DNA of 35,326 nucleotides from an uncultured Woeseiaceae bacterium (lineage in GTDB: Bacteria > Pseudomonadota > Gammaproteobacteria > Steroidobacterales > Woeseiaceae). Within the stretch, counting starts at the first letter, position 1. The number at the start of each line of letters is the position of its first letter. The DNA lies in assembly GCA_902517795.1 (NCBI GenBank), contig CABYDR010000012.1, forward strand, positions 1 to 35,326, given 5' to 3'. Made by a program: the position numbers and the translations under genes. This document shows positions 1 to 9,051 of this stretch, in pieces. The notes below the pieces were generated by a model. It did no database searches, was not told where the DNA came from, and was given only the letters and a program-made list of their open reading frames with translations.

Positions 1-1823
1 GAAATCATCCTTTAATACCCAAACAAGGCATAAGACTGATGGAAAAAATCGTTGAGCCTGCAGAAGCATTTTTGGACAGCCAAAAAAGACTTTATTTCCA
101 TGGAGACAGATACGACCACTTTTTTTTAGGAAAAGGATCATCATTTCCATTGGTTAATGGAGGTGTTGGCATGTTACATGAGGCCAGTTCCTCTAGAGGC
201 ATTATGGTTGAAACACGAAATGGCATCCGAACATACAGAGAAAACATAATCAAACACTTCAGAACGAGCATAGCAAATGCTACAGGCGCCTTGAACAACA
301 GAATGGCTCTTTTGCAATACCAAAAGGATTTTTACCGAGAATCAGGTAACAAAGCAAAAAATCATCCGATCAAAGCTTACGTTGTCTCTGCAGGAAACGA
401 TCTTGCAAGACTCTATCATTTTGTTGATTTATTAAACTATCATCGAATTGAGGTACATGATCTCTCTGAGTCTACAAAAATTAATGACACGAATTTTAAT
501 AAGACCAACTCTATTGTTATTGACCTCGATCAATCACAGCATACCCTGGTAAGAGGATTATTTGATTTGGCGTTGGAATTCGAAGACAGTAAATTTTATG
601 ATGTATCAACTTGGACCCTTCCTCTGGCTTATGGAATGGAGTTTGAACCCATTGAGAACGACAATCTCAAAAAAAGATTAACAGGGGCGTTGTATGAAAA
701 CTCAAAACCTACGGCATCTTCCCCGGACGGCGCTGATTATGCGTTCGTAATGGAGTGGGACAATTACTATTCGCCAAAAGCGTTATATAAATTACTGGAT
801 AGGGGTTTACTTGCTAGAGTTGCGATGAGCCCTTTCGTGGGATCCACCACAAGAGGAAAACATGAATTTTCTAGGGGAAGCATAGTCATCTCGTTTGATC
901 GTCAGAATAAGTCTGAACAAGAGATTTTTCAGATTATGCAAGAAATAGCTGAAGATGAAGGTATTTTTGTTCATTCATTAATATCTGGAAAAAGTGCAAC
1001 TGGCATGGACAATCCGGACATTGGCAGTCAATTTATTGCAGCAGTAGAAAAACCTATAATTCTTGTTGTTGCTGGCAGAGACATGGATTGGTACAACGTT
1101 GGAGAAATCTGGCATCTGCTTGATAAAAGAATGCAAATACCAGTAACTCTCGTAGATAGAAACCTAATGAGTGATGTCAATCTTAATAAATACACACACA
1201 TTATTTATGCAGGAGGAAAATATTCTGATTATTCCCCAAAATACATGCGGGGCCTCAATCAATGGGTTGATAATGGTGGCACGCTAATCGGAATAAGACA
1301 AGGTGCTGATTGGATCGGTAAGAATATTTTAAATGGCAAAGACGACAAGAAGAAAAAAAGACAGGCTAAATGGGATAAAAAACCGAAAGAAAATAAAGAA
1401 AAAGACCCAAAAGATAAGGAAATTCAGAGATATAAGTATGCCGAAAAAGAATCACGAGACCCTCTAAATGTCATTGGTGGTACGATTTTTTCTGGCAATC
1501 TGGATATCACTCACCCAATTGGATTTGGTTACAAGAATGAGAATGTTGCTCTACATAAAAATACAACATCTATTTTGCCAAGACCAAATAACCCTTATGC
1601 GACTGTAATTGAGTATCAGAATAAACCTGTCATATCAGGCTATGCTTCAGAAGAAAACAAGAAAAAATTAGCTAATACTGCTGCTCTAATCGCAGAGAGG
1701 AAGGGGGAAGGCAGTATAATTTTGTTTGCTGATGATCCAAATTTTAGAGCAACATGGTATGGAACCAATAAGCTATTTTTAAACAGTTTATTCTTTTCCT
1801 TGCTTTTTAATCCGCCAAGGTAA
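1..1823 (+). CDS. M14-type zinc carboxypeptidase family protein, 5'-truncated by the window
   Basis: This is the C-terminal part of a large M14-family peptidase-like protein. The reading frame is open from base 3, and its first residues (NHPLIPKQGIRL) run straight into the Met at base 39. That ATG is therefore internal and the real start lies before the window. The stretch VNGGVGMLHEASSSRG, about residues 40-55 after that Met, looks like the end of the peptidase domain, with the Glu a candidate catalytic acid (inference). The rest resembles the class I glutamine-amidotransferase/DJ-1-like domain that often follows the peptidase in these roughly 850-900 residue proteins, with GNDLARLYHFVDLL and later VVAGRDMDWYNVGEIWHLLD. 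A Lys/Glu-rich stretch of about 40 residues interrupts this domain. The substrate is unknown. It converges on the amidohydrolase gene with a single base between the stop codons. Confidence 0.72.
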   Translation, partial: NHPLIPKQGIRLMEKIVEPAEAFLDSQKRLYFHGDRYDHFFLGKGSSFPLVNGGVGMLHEASSSRGIMVETRNGIRTYRENIIKHFRTSIANATGALNNRMALLQYQKDFYRESGNKAKNHPIKAYVVSAGNDLARLYHFVDLLNYHRIEVHDLSESTKINDTNFNKTNSIVIDLDQSQHTLVRGLFDLALEFEDSKFYDVSTWTLPLAYGMEFEPIENDNLKKRLTGALYENSKPTASSPDGADYAFVMEWDNYYSPKALYKLLDRGLLARVAMSPFVGSTTRGKHEFSRGSIVISFDRQNKSEQEIFQIMQEIAEDEGIFVHSLISGKSATGMDNPDIGSQFIAAVEKPIILVVAGRDMDWYNVGEIWHLLDKRMQIPVTLVDRNLMSDVNLNKYTHIIYAGGKYSDYSPKYMRGLNQWVDNGGTLIGIRQGADWIGKNILNGKDDKKKKRQAKWDKKPKENKEKDPKDKEIQRYKYAEKESRDPLNVIGGTIFSGNLDITHPIGFGYKNENVALHKNTTSILPRPNNPYATVIEYQNKPVISGYASEENKKKLANTAALIAERKGEGSIILFADDPNFRATWYGTNKLFLNSLFFSLLFNPPR

Positions 1824-1824
1824 A

Positions 1825-3249
1825 TTAATCTTTATCGATAAGATCTTTAGGAAATAGAACTTTGCCCTTGGAGATCACGAGATTGATTTGACGGGTATTT
1901 CTTATATCTTCTGTTGGATTCGCATCCAGCAAAACCATATCGGCCACTTTGTTGGGCTCTATGGTGCCCATCTTATCTTGCAAAGAAAAAAACTCAGCTG
2001 GTCTTATAGTAGCAGCATAAAGTGCTTCAATTGGTGAGAGGCCAGCCTCAACTAAAAATTCAAGCTCAGTATGCAAACTGTATCCTGGTAATGCATAACC
2101 GATCGGTGTATCTGTACCAGCACCAATTGGGACACCTCTTTTGTTCATTCTTCCTGTAAGCTCCAAGCTCCATTTAGCAAACTCTGAACCGTACCAATCT
2201 TGATCTTTTTTTTGTTCAAACCAATCATTTGTTGCCAAAATCCATTTTTCCTTGGCTCCTTCTGGAACATTATCGAGAACACTCTGCCAATCTTCTCTTT
2301 CATAACCAGGGTACATTGAAAATGAATTCAATCGAAGAGTAGGAACTTGAATTGTTGACTTAAGGTTGTCCATAGTTCTATTGCATTTCTCTTCATCATA
2401 ATTCTTAATTGCTGGCAGTCGCTGCATAGTATGCAGAGAGCTCCGAAGCGTAAGGCCCGCAACTTCTTCATGAGAATTAAGCACGCCGAGCCTCTCTTCA
2501 TGCAATTCAGCAGAGTTAAACGCACAATCTAATTCAACATTCCTAAGATGTTCCATTGAATCAACTTCTGGACCAGCAATACTTGCAGTCATAGAGAGTG
2601 GCACGTGAGCTGCGATAGGCAGATTATATTTTGAAGCAGCCTCTGACAATGCGGTAAATACTTCTGGTGAAACCATTTCATATATCTTTATGAAATCAAC
2701 GCCCTCTCTATTCAGCATGGACACAGTTTTCTCGGCCATTTCGATATCAGAATTTTTGGAACCAATCTCGGGCACTAAACCACCGTCATAAACTACAAGC
2801 TCCCCGTCTAATAAAGGCCCGCTAAAATACACTCTGGGAGAATTTGCATCTACTGCTCTCATTCTTTCTACAACAGGCTTGATTTTGTGTATCAGGCCCC
2901 CGGTGTCACGAACACTGGTTACCCCGTACGCCAAAAAGAGAGATGGCATGTCTTCAGTGAAGGCGTCATCATAAGTGAGGTGCACATGCATATCCCATAA
3001 TCCAGGTATTAAATATTTTCCTGTCCCATCAATCACTCTTGAAACATCAGAAATTTCTTTATCGGTCGGTTCAACGGAAATAATTTGATCCTCTGCAAAT
3101 ACAACTGTCTGCTTCTCAAGATTATCTCTATCAGCATTAATCACTGTTACATTTGTTATGGCAATAACATCCCTATGCGGGTCTTCGACACAAGCAATTA
3201 GAAATAACAAAGACGTTGTAAATACTGTTATGAGACGCATAATTTTCAT
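1825..3249 (-). CDS. secreted lipoprotein amidohydrolase (imidazolonepropionase-like)
   Basis: A metal-dependent amidohydrolase likely anchored to the envelope. The N-terminus MKIMRLITVFTTSLLFLIAC is a lipoprotein signal peptide with lipobox LIAC, and the mature protein starts CVEDP. The enzyme core shows the HxH metal motif (DMHVHL), a Lys in FIKIYE that may be the carboxylated metal bridge, His in AAHVP and MEHLRN, and Asp in GAGTDTPIG. This is the usual set for the TIM-barrel amidohydrolase superfamily, close to imidazolonepropionase and Xaa-Pro dipeptidase-like members. A longer frame begins at a TTG at 3264. I chose the ATG at 3249 because GAGGG lies about 9 bases upstream and the signal peptide starts cleanly there. 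The substrate cannot be told from sequence; the neighbouring peptidase gene makes peptide-type substrates plausible (inference). Confidence 0.85.
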   Translation of the reverse strand: MKIMRLITVFTTSLLFLIACVEDPHRDVIAITNVTVINADRDNLEKQTVVFAEDQIISVEPTDKEISDVSRVIDGTGKYLIPGLWDMHVHLTYDDAFTEDMPSLFLAYGVTSVRDTGGLIHKIKPVVERMRAVDANSPRVYFSGPLLDGELVVYDGGLVPEIGSKNSDIEMAEKTVSMLNREGVDFIKIYEMVSPEVFTALSEAASKYNLPIAAHVPLSMTASIAGPEVDSMEHLRNVELDCAFNSAELHEERLGVLNSHEEVAGLTLRSSLHTMQRLPAIKNYDEEKCNRTMDNLKSTIQVPTLRLNSFSMYPGYEREDWQSVLDNVPEGAKEKWILATNDWFEQKKDQDWYGSEFAKWSLELTGRMNKRGVPIGAGTDTPIGYALPGYSLHTELEFLVEAGLSPIEALYAATIRPAEFFSLQDKMGTIEPNKVADMVLLDANPTEDIRNTRQINLVISKGKVLFPKDLIDKD

Positions 3250-3330
3250 GTCTGAGGCCCTCAATTTTTAGGAAGTTTTATTTGCTACTATAGCATTGAA
3301 AAAAAATTTCTTCTTTTTCACATTATTGTA

Positions 3331-3359
3331 TTGACTCAAAAACAAACTATCGGCATTCT
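3331..3359 (+). promoter_or_regulatory. possible promoter for the DmdA-like gene
   Basis: TTGACT at 3331-3336 is followed after 17 bases by CATTCT at 3354-3359, then an AT-rich leader of about 40 bases to the ATG at 3402. The -35 is good and the -10 is poor (3 of 6). It lies in the 152-base gap between the divergent amidohydrolase and DmdA-like genes. The rest of that gap is AT-rich with no other clear signal. Confidence 0.35.
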
Positions 3360-3401
3360 AATTTTTTTATCGCATTAAATTCATAGAATAAATTACAAAA
3401 A

Positions 3402-4547
3402 ATGAAAAAATTTACTCCTTATATAAGCATTGGCTCCCGCGTTAGGAAATCTCCGTACTTTGAATCAACCAAGAGATGTGGTGCAAAAGCCTTTTCAATC
3501 TATAATCATATGTATATGCCAACTTTATACACCAGTGTGGTTGATGAGTATTGGAGCATGGTAAATGATGTGGTCATGATTGATGTTGGTGTTGAAAGGC
3601 AAATTGAAATCAAAGGGGCCGATGCACACAAGTTAGTTCAATTTATTACCCCGAGAGATGTATCCACTTGTGATTTAGGAAAATGTTATTACATTTTATT
3701 GACGGGTGAGGACGGCGGCATCGTCAATGATGCTGTATTGCTGAGATTAAGCGAAGATCAATTCTGGGTTTCTCCGGGAGACGGTGATGTTCTGCTCTGG
3801 ATTCAGGGCATAGCTATAAATTCAGGAATGGATGTTGAGATTTTCGAGCCAGACGTATCACCACTGCAGATGGGGGGTCCTAAATCACCACACGTAATGC
3901 GAGAATTATTTGGGGATCTTGCTATTGATCTAGGGTACTATCGCGCTGAGCAAACTGAAGTCAACGGCATACCACTTGTATTAGGCAGAACTGGTTGGAG
4001 CGGTGAAATCAGCTATGAGCTTTATTTACAAGATGGAACAAGAGGTAATGAGCTCTGGGAGCTGATTGAAAGCGCGGGAGAAAAATACAACATCAAGCCA
4101 GCTGCCCCACAATTAATTAGGAGCATTGAGGGGGGTATATTGTCCTATGCCTCTGATATAAGCAGACAAGATAATCCTTTTACGATAGGTTTGGATAGAT
4201 TAGTTAATCTTGATAGTGAGGATGACTTTATCGGTAAAGAAGCATTGAAGAAAATTAAGGCAGAGGGCACAAAACGAAAACTGGTTGGAATTTTTCTTGA
4301 TGGCGATCAAATTAATTCACCTCCAGAGCATTTGTGGACAGTAATGGATGGGGATGTTCCAGTTGGACATGTCACCAGATGTATTCATTCTCCCAGGCTT
4401 GAAAGAAATATTGGATTTGCAAATGTACCTGCTGAAAATTCTCAAATAGGCACTCAGTTAAAGATCGATTCACCTCAAGGAGTTCTGAATGCAACCGTTT
4501 GTGAAAATTCGTGGTTCCCAGCAGAAATTAAAATCTCATTAGATTAA
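3402..4547 (+). CDS. DmdA-related GcvT-family (aminomethyltransferase-like) protein
   Basis: A 381-residue tetrahydrofolate-type methyltransferase of the glycine-cleavage T-protein family, in the clade that contains the DMSP demethylase DmdA. Seen: SPYFEST, YNHMYMP, VERQIEIKGADAHKLVQFITPRDVS, GKCYYILLTGEDGGIVNDAV, DVLLW and EPDVSPLQ in the first half, and FIGKEAL in the C-terminal barrel domain. These motifs match DmdA in order and spacing. However, the middle reads RTGWSGEISYELYL, as in the broad DmdA-like clade of non-marine bacteria, whereas SAR11 DmdA as I recall it has a GYSKQGGYE-type motif. The substrate is therefore open: DMSP, another methylated sulfur or nitrogen compound, or sarcosine-like compounds. 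It is a single gene, divergent from the amidohydrolase and convergent on fadN with 9 bases between. There is no clear ribosome binding site before the ATG. Confidence 0.8.
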   Translation: MKKFTPYISIGSRVRKSPYFESTKRCGAKAFSIYNHMYMPTLYTSVVDEYWSMVNDVVMIDVGVERQIEIKGADAHKLVQFITPRDVSTCDLGKCYYILLTGEDGGIVNDAVLLRLSEDQFWVSPGDGDVLLWIQGIAINSGMDVEIFEPDVSPLQMGGPKSPHVMRELFGDLAIDLGYYRAEQTEVNGIPLVLGRTGWSGEISYELYLQDGTRGNELWELIESAGEKYNIKPAAPQLIRSIEGGILSYASDISRQDNPFTIGLDRLVNLDSEDDFIGKEALKKIKAEGTKRKLVGIFLDGDQINSPPEHLWTVMDGDVPVGHVTRCIHSPRLERNIGFANVPAENSQIGTQLKIDSPQGVLNATVCENSWFPAEIKISLD

Positions 4548-4556
4548 TAAAAAATC

Positions 4557-6881
4557 TTAATTTCGAAGCGGCTTTCCATAAGCCAACATATGCTTGATAC
4601 GCTCTTTTGTTTCTTTTGTTTTTGCTAGCGAGAGAAATGCTTTTCTCTCAAGTCCAAAGATATCATCTTCATTCATGATGGTGCCATCGTCTATGTCACC
4701 TCCAGTTACAATCATAGCAATTTGTGTTCCTGTAGTAACATCATGAGGCGTCAGGAATCCTTTTTTATGAGTATCCATTAACCACTTCTTCATTTTTTCC
4801 CAAATATCTCTGCCTGGCATTGACAAGTCGCCCCTATATGTAGGACTGTAATTATCTTTTAAATGGTCTACTTTTATTATGGCCTTGTCTAAGAGCCTGT
4901 CTCTATTCATTACAAATTCATCTCTGCCCTCAATAAACATTGCAAGTTCTTGGCCTTGAAGTGGAGATTGAGCGGTTTTTCCATAACCAATATTCATGAA
5001 GGTTTTCCATGCGGCTTCGCTTTCATTCTTTTTAATATCAAACCATCTATACAATATTTCCTTCACTCCGCCACCACCAGGAACAACCCCCACTAAGGAT
5101 TCGACAAGACCCGTTACAGAGTTAGCGTGATAAATCGATGCATCGGTATGCAATACAACCTCAAATCCTCCGCCAATAGAGAGGCCAGAAGGAGCTGAAA
5201 CAACAGGTATGCTTGAATACTTCATTTTTTTAACGGTTTTTTGAAAATGCTCTAGAAAAGCATCCAGTCCATCCCAATCACATACCTCAATATAATCCGC
5301 GATGCGTTCTAAGTTAACGCCACATGAAAAATGACTGGCATCATTGTGAATAACCATGCCTCGATGATTGGTTTCACTGTGATCGATTGCATCACTCAGC
5401 AGCCTCATGGATTCATCATCTAGTGCATTGGCTTTGCTATGAAATTCAACCATGCCTATGTCGTCATTGATTTCGAAGAAACTGGCAACTTTATTTGAGA
5501 AAAGAGGTTTTTTTGTTCGTCTTTCTTCAGAGAACCTTCTGGTTCCCTCCTCTCTTTTTAGATTTTTATATTCACCTGTTGCCAATAAATACTGAAGTTT
5601 ATTATCTTCGATTCTATAAAATGATTTGTTTCTAGCAACATGTAAAATTTTTGGAATACTTCTGTTTTCTTTTTCCAATCTTTTAATAAAATTATTTACG
5701 CCGATGGAGTCAATCATCTCGAACGGTCCCTGTATCCAGTTGTATCCCAGTTTCATGGCATCATCAATGGCTACCAATGACTCATTAACCTCTGGAACCA
5801 AAACAGCGGCATAGCACAGTGAATTTGATAAAACTTCCCATGCATAACGACCATACTTATCGTCACTCTCAAGCAGAAGTGTAAAATCATTTTCCATTTC
5901 AGCTTGAACAGCAATTTCAGGTTTTGAATAATTGTATTTACGATAAACGAATTTATTAAAATCAAGGGTTTCTCTTGTAGTGCTATCCTCTGGATCTTTA
6001 AATCGATAGAATCCGCCTTTTGTAGACTTATTTCCTAGCAATCCCTCATCCATCATTTTTCTCATGGAGGGTATTTCATCTGAAACCTCATGAAATACAT
6101 CGTTCTTTGGAAGGATATTTATCAAGCTCTTTGCCACATCGCTCATCAAATCTATGCCAATTAGATCGTATAAACCAAAAACACCTGTTTTTGGAATGCC
6201 CATCGGCCTCCCAAATATTGCATCGGCTTCTTCTGGTTCCAAATTCATTTCGAAGGCTTTATGCAATGCCGTTTGTATGGCAAATACGCCGACACGGTTA
6301 CCCAAAAAACCCGGTGTATCATTACAAAGAACAATTCCTTTGCCCATCTCTTTCTCATTAAATTTTGATAAACATTTGATAACTTCTGGTTTGGTTGATT
6401 CTCCTTTTACAACTTCAAGTAATTGCATATATCGCACTGGATTAAAATAATGCGTTATAGCGAACTCTTCTTTGAAACTTTCTGTCATGCCTTCAACCAA
6501 TAATGAAATTGGAATAGTTGAAGTATTGGATGAAACCATGGAGCCTTTTTTTCTGATCCGATCAATTGTTCTGTATAAGTCCTTTTTAATATCTAAGCGC
6601 TCCACGACCGCTTCAGCTATCCAGTCAGATTCAGATATTTTCTCTATGTCATCTTCAATATTCCCAATGGAAATTCTATTGAGAATATCCTTGTGAAGAA
6701 GTCCAGGCTGCTGCTCATCAAGTAGTCTTTCAATGGCTCTCTCGCAGATAGCATTTCTGTTACCCTCATTGCTGGGTAAATCCAATAAGAGCACATCAAT
6801 CCCAGCATTCGCTAGTTGTCCTGCAATCCCAAGACCCATTGTTCCTGCGCCTATGACAGACGCTTTTTTTATTTGATACAT
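4557..6881 (-). CDS. fadN: 3-hydroxyacyl-CoA dehydrogenase / enoyl-CoA hydratase fusion, FadN type
   Basis: A 774-residue bifunctional beta-oxidation enzyme: enoyl-CoA hydration and NAD-dependent oxidation of 3-hydroxyacyl-CoA. The dehydrogenase comes first: a Rossmann motif GAGTMGLGIAGQLANAG at residues 10-26, HYFNPVRYMQLLEVV near 145, and NRVGVFAIQTAL near 195. A second dehydrogenase C-terminal repeat (EVNESLVAIDDAMKLGYNWIQGPFEMID) lies near 365. The hydratase/crotonase part follows from about 470, with SCGVNLERI, GLSIGGGFEVVLH and VESLVGVVPGGGG. This order, dehydrogenase before hydratase, is that of Bacillus FadN and unlike E. coli FadB/FadJ. No thiolase or acyl-CoA dehydrogenase gene is adjacent. 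The start is 4 bases after the hydrolase stop, with AGGA 6 bases upstream of the ATG, so the two are probably co-translated. Confidence 0.88.
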   Translation of the reverse strand: MYQIKKASVIGAGTMGLGIAGQLANAGIDVLLLDLPSNEGNRNAICERAIERLLDEQQPGLLHKDILNRISIGNIEDDIEKISESDWIAEAVVERLDIKKDLYRTIDRIRKKGSMVSSNTSTIPISLLVEGMTESFKEEFAITHYFNPVRYMQLLEVVKGESTKPEVIKCLSKFNEKEMGKGIVLCNDTPGFLGNRVGVFAIQTALHKAFEMNLEPEEADAIFGRPMGIPKTGVFGLYDLIGIDLMSDVAKSLINILPKNDVFHEVSDEIPSMRKMMDEGLLGNKSTKGGFYRFKDPEDSTTRETLDFNKFVYRKYNYSKPEIAVQAEMENDFTLLLESDDKYGRYAWEVLSNSLCYAAVLVPEVNESLVAIDDAMKLGYNWIQGPFEMIDSIGVNNFIKRLEKENRSIPKILHVARNKSFYRIEDNKLQYLLATGEYKNLKREEGTRRFSEERRTKKPLFSNKVASFFEINDDIGMVEFHSKANALDDESMRLLSDAIDHSETNHRGMVIHNDASHFSCGVNLERIADYIEVCDWDGLDAFLEHFQKTVKKMKYSSIPVVSAPSGLSIGGGFEVVLHTDASIYHANSVTGLVESLVGVVPGGGGVKEILYRWFDIKKNESEAAWKTFMNIGYGKTAQSPLQGQELAMFIEGRDEFVMNRDRLLDKAIIKVDHLKDNYSPTYRGDLSMPGRDIWEKMKKWLMDTHKKGFLTPHDVTTGTQIAMIVTGGDIDDGTIMNEDDIFGLERKAFLSLAKTKETKERIKHMLAYGKPLRN

Positions 6882-6885
6882 CTAG

Positions 6886-7689
6886 TTATCCTGTTGGATT
6901 ATTTGAAAAAATGAAATTTTTCAATAAGTTGCGACATTCATTAGGCGACTCAAGTGGCAGCATATGCCCACAGTCATCAATGACATGCAATTCTCTTGTT
7001 TGTGGCAATGCGTCCGCCAAAGCCATCCCTGATTTTCTTGGAGCCATTAAATCTCTTCCAGCCAATATTAATTGACAAGGCGCCTTTATTGACGATGCTG
7101 CCTTTTTTCCACCTTTGTAATTATTGCACGCATGCAGATCTATATGGAGCGGATTCTTGAACATGGTTTTATAGCCACCAATCAACATAGAGCTGCCTGG
7201 TATTGTTCCTTGAAACATATGCCCCGCTTCACCAAAACCCCATGAGATCATCTTATTAACCGCTGTTTCAGGGTTATTTTCTGCGGCATCCAATAAAAAT
7301 GAATTAACGGGCGTTTCATATCCACTTGTGATGAGTGAAACACTCATAATTTTTTCTGGATAGCGTGATGCATATTCCATTCCTACCAGACACCCTTGGG
7401 AATGCCCAACAATTGATATTTGTTTTGCGTTTAAATGAGTTATCACATCATTCACCCAGTCGCCCATTTCCTCAATACTATGAAGCGCAGGACCATCGGA
7501 GTTTGTGTGCCCTGGTGTATCCAGACAAAGTACAGAATACTTTCTAAAAGCAAAGAATCTTGAATGCAATCCCCAAAATGTATGGTCTAAGCCACTACCG
7601 TGAATAAATAAAACTAATGGCTGATCTTTTGCGAAAGGTTTTCCGCCAGTTGATGCAAAAACTTTTTTTTTGTTTATTTCAATGTACAT
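6886..7689 (-). CDS. alpha/beta hydrolase
   Basis: A 267-residue cytosolic alpha/beta-hydrolase. The oxyanion strand motif HGSGLDHTFWG is near residue 30, the nucleophile elbow GHSQG near 95, the acid is likely Asp in LAGRDLMAPRKSG near 215, and the catalytic His is in DDCGHMLPLESP near 240. The triad is complete, so it should be active as an esterase, thioesterase or related hydrolase; the substrate is unknown. A TTG lies two codons upstream at 7695. I chose the ATG at 7689 because it overlaps the metY stop as TAATG, a typical coupling arrangement. It lies between metY and fadN on the same strand, so it may act on acyl-CoA or an ester from the same metabolic context (inference). Confidence 0.85.
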   Translation of the reverse strand: MYIEINKKKVFASTGGKPFAKDQPLVLFIHGSGLDHTFWGLHSRFFAFRKYSVLCLDTPGHTNSDGPALHSIEEMGDWVNDVITHLNAKQISIVGHSQGCLVGMEYASRYPEKIMSVSLITSGYETPVNSFLLDAAENNPETAVNKMISWGFGEAGHMFQGTIPGSSMLIGGYKTMFKNPLHIDLHACNNYKGGKKAASSIKAPCQLILAGRDLMAPRKSGMALADALPQTRELHVIDDCGHMLPLESPNECRNLLKNFIFSNNPTG

Positions 7690-8981
7690 TAACAAAACTT
7701 CTTCGCAGCGCGAAAGCCTTTATTAAAGTCATCCTGAATATCGGAAACATCCTCTATGCCCACAGAAATTCTCACCATGTCTTCTGTAATACCTGCGGCA
7801 ATGAGTGCCTCTGCATCAATTCGTGAATGAGTGGTAGTTGCAGGATGAATAATCAACGTTTTGGCATCCCCAACATTGGCAAGATGTGAAGCAAGTTTGA
7901 CATTTTCAATAAATGCTTTTCCAGCATCTCTTCCCCCTTTTACACCAAACGTTATGATTGAACCAGCGCCCTTAGGCATATATTTTTTTGCCATTTTATG
8001 GCTATCATGGCCAGGCAAATCTGGATGATTAACCCATGAGACTTGGTCATGGTTACTCAAATACTCAAGGAGGGCTTTTGTATTTGATAAATGCTTGTCC
8101 ATTCTCAATGAGAGTGTTTCTATTCCCTGTAACAATAAAAATGCATTCATTGGGCTCATTGATGGGCCAATGTCACGCATAGCTTCGGCTCTGATCCTTG
8201 TAGCGAATGCGCTTGGTCCGAATTCCTCCCAAAAATTTATGCCTGTGAATGGTGCATATGCTTCGGTAAGCGTTGGAAAATTATTGTTCAATCCCCAATC
8301 AAAATTTCCGCCATCTACAACCGCTCCTCCAATGGAAGTGCCGTGACCGCCCATCCACTTAGTCAAAGAGTGGACTATTATATTCGCCCCATGCTCAAAA
8401 CATCGACAAAGATACGGCGTGTTAAATGTCCCATCAATCATTAAAGGTAGATGGTTTTTTTTACAAATTTTAGCAACACCTTCAATATCCATAATTGATA
8501 GACCAGGATTACCGATGAGCTCACCAAATACAATTTTTGTATTTTCTTGAATGGCGGATTCAAGAGATTTGAGATCTGTGGGATCAATAAAAGTCGTTGT
8601 AATTCCAAATCTGGGCAAGGTATTTTTTAAGAGACTGATATTGCCCCCGTACATATTCGCAGAGGCAACGATATGATCACCCTGACTTACAATAGCAGTG
8701 AGAGCACAGAAGACAGCACTCATTCCTGATGAGACACACACAGAAGCGGAGCCACCCTCAAGCGCAGCAACCCTCTGCTCAAGCACACCAATTGTTGGAT
8801 TAGAAATTCTATTGTATACATGTCCGCCTCTCTCTAGATTAAATAAAGATGAAGCAGTATCTGTGTCAGGAAAGACATACGATGTTGTCTGATGAATTGG
8901 TTGTGCCCTGGAACCAAACTCTTTATCAAGTGTTTGCCCCGCGTGAAGACTCAGTGTGTCGAATGAGAGAAAATCAGCCAT
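7689..8981 (-). CDS. metY: O-acetylhomoserine sulfhydrylase (Cys/Met metabolism PLP enzyme)
   Basis: A 430-residue PLP enzyme that makes homocysteine from an O-acylhomoserine and sulfide. The N-terminus FDTLSLHAGQ and the motifs QTTSYVFPDTDTA, YNRISNPTIGVLEQRVAALEGG and SSGMSAVF are typical of MetY. The PLP lysine is in HSLTKWMGGHG near residue 208. Length fits MetY (about 425-440) better than MetB, MetC or MetZ (about 380-400). It lies 70 bases downstream of the homoserine O-acyltransferase gene on the same strand, giving both steps of direct sulfhydrylation together. No strong ribosome binding site precedes the ATG at 8981. Confidence 0.92.
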   Translation of the reverse strand: MADFLSFDTLSLHAGQTLDKEFGSRAQPIHQTTSYVFPDTDTASSLFNLERGGHVYNRISNPTIGVLEQRVAALEGGSASVCVSSGMSAVFCALTAIVSQGDHIVASANMYGGNISLLKNTLPRFGITTTFIDPTDLKSLESAIQENTKIVFGELIGNPGLSIMDIEGVAKICKKNHLPLMIDGTFNTPYLCRCFEHGANIIVHSLTKWMGGHGTSIGGAVVDGGNFDWGLNNNFPTLTEAYAPFTGINFWEEFGPSAFATRIRAEAMRDIGPSMSPMNAFLLLQGIETLSLRMDKHLSNTKALLEYLSNHDQVSWVNHPDLPGHDSHKMAKKYMPKGAGSIITFGVKGGRDAGKAFIENVKLASHLANVGDAKTLIIHPATTTHSRIDAEALIAAGITEDMVRISVGIEDVSDIQDDFNKGFRAAKKFC

Positions 8982-9051
8982 AAATATTAATATCTTTGCT
9001 TGAAGTATCTATAAAACCAACGAATATAATAAATCACACTCTATAAATTCG

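Noticed and set aside
2602-2607. CACGTG core inside the amidohydrolase gene as a third parS
   Set aside because: Flanks (GTGG before and AGCT after) do not match the parS arms TGTTN and NAACA.
3250-3264. TTG start for the amidohydrolase at 3264
   Set aside because: It adds RASD before a clean lipoprotein signal peptide and would overlap the GAGGG ribosome binding site of the ATG at 3249.
4548-4556. Bidirectional terminator between the convergent DmdA-like and fadN genes
   Set aside because: The 9-base gap and its flanks are AT-rich, but no stable stem-loop with adjoining T-run was found.
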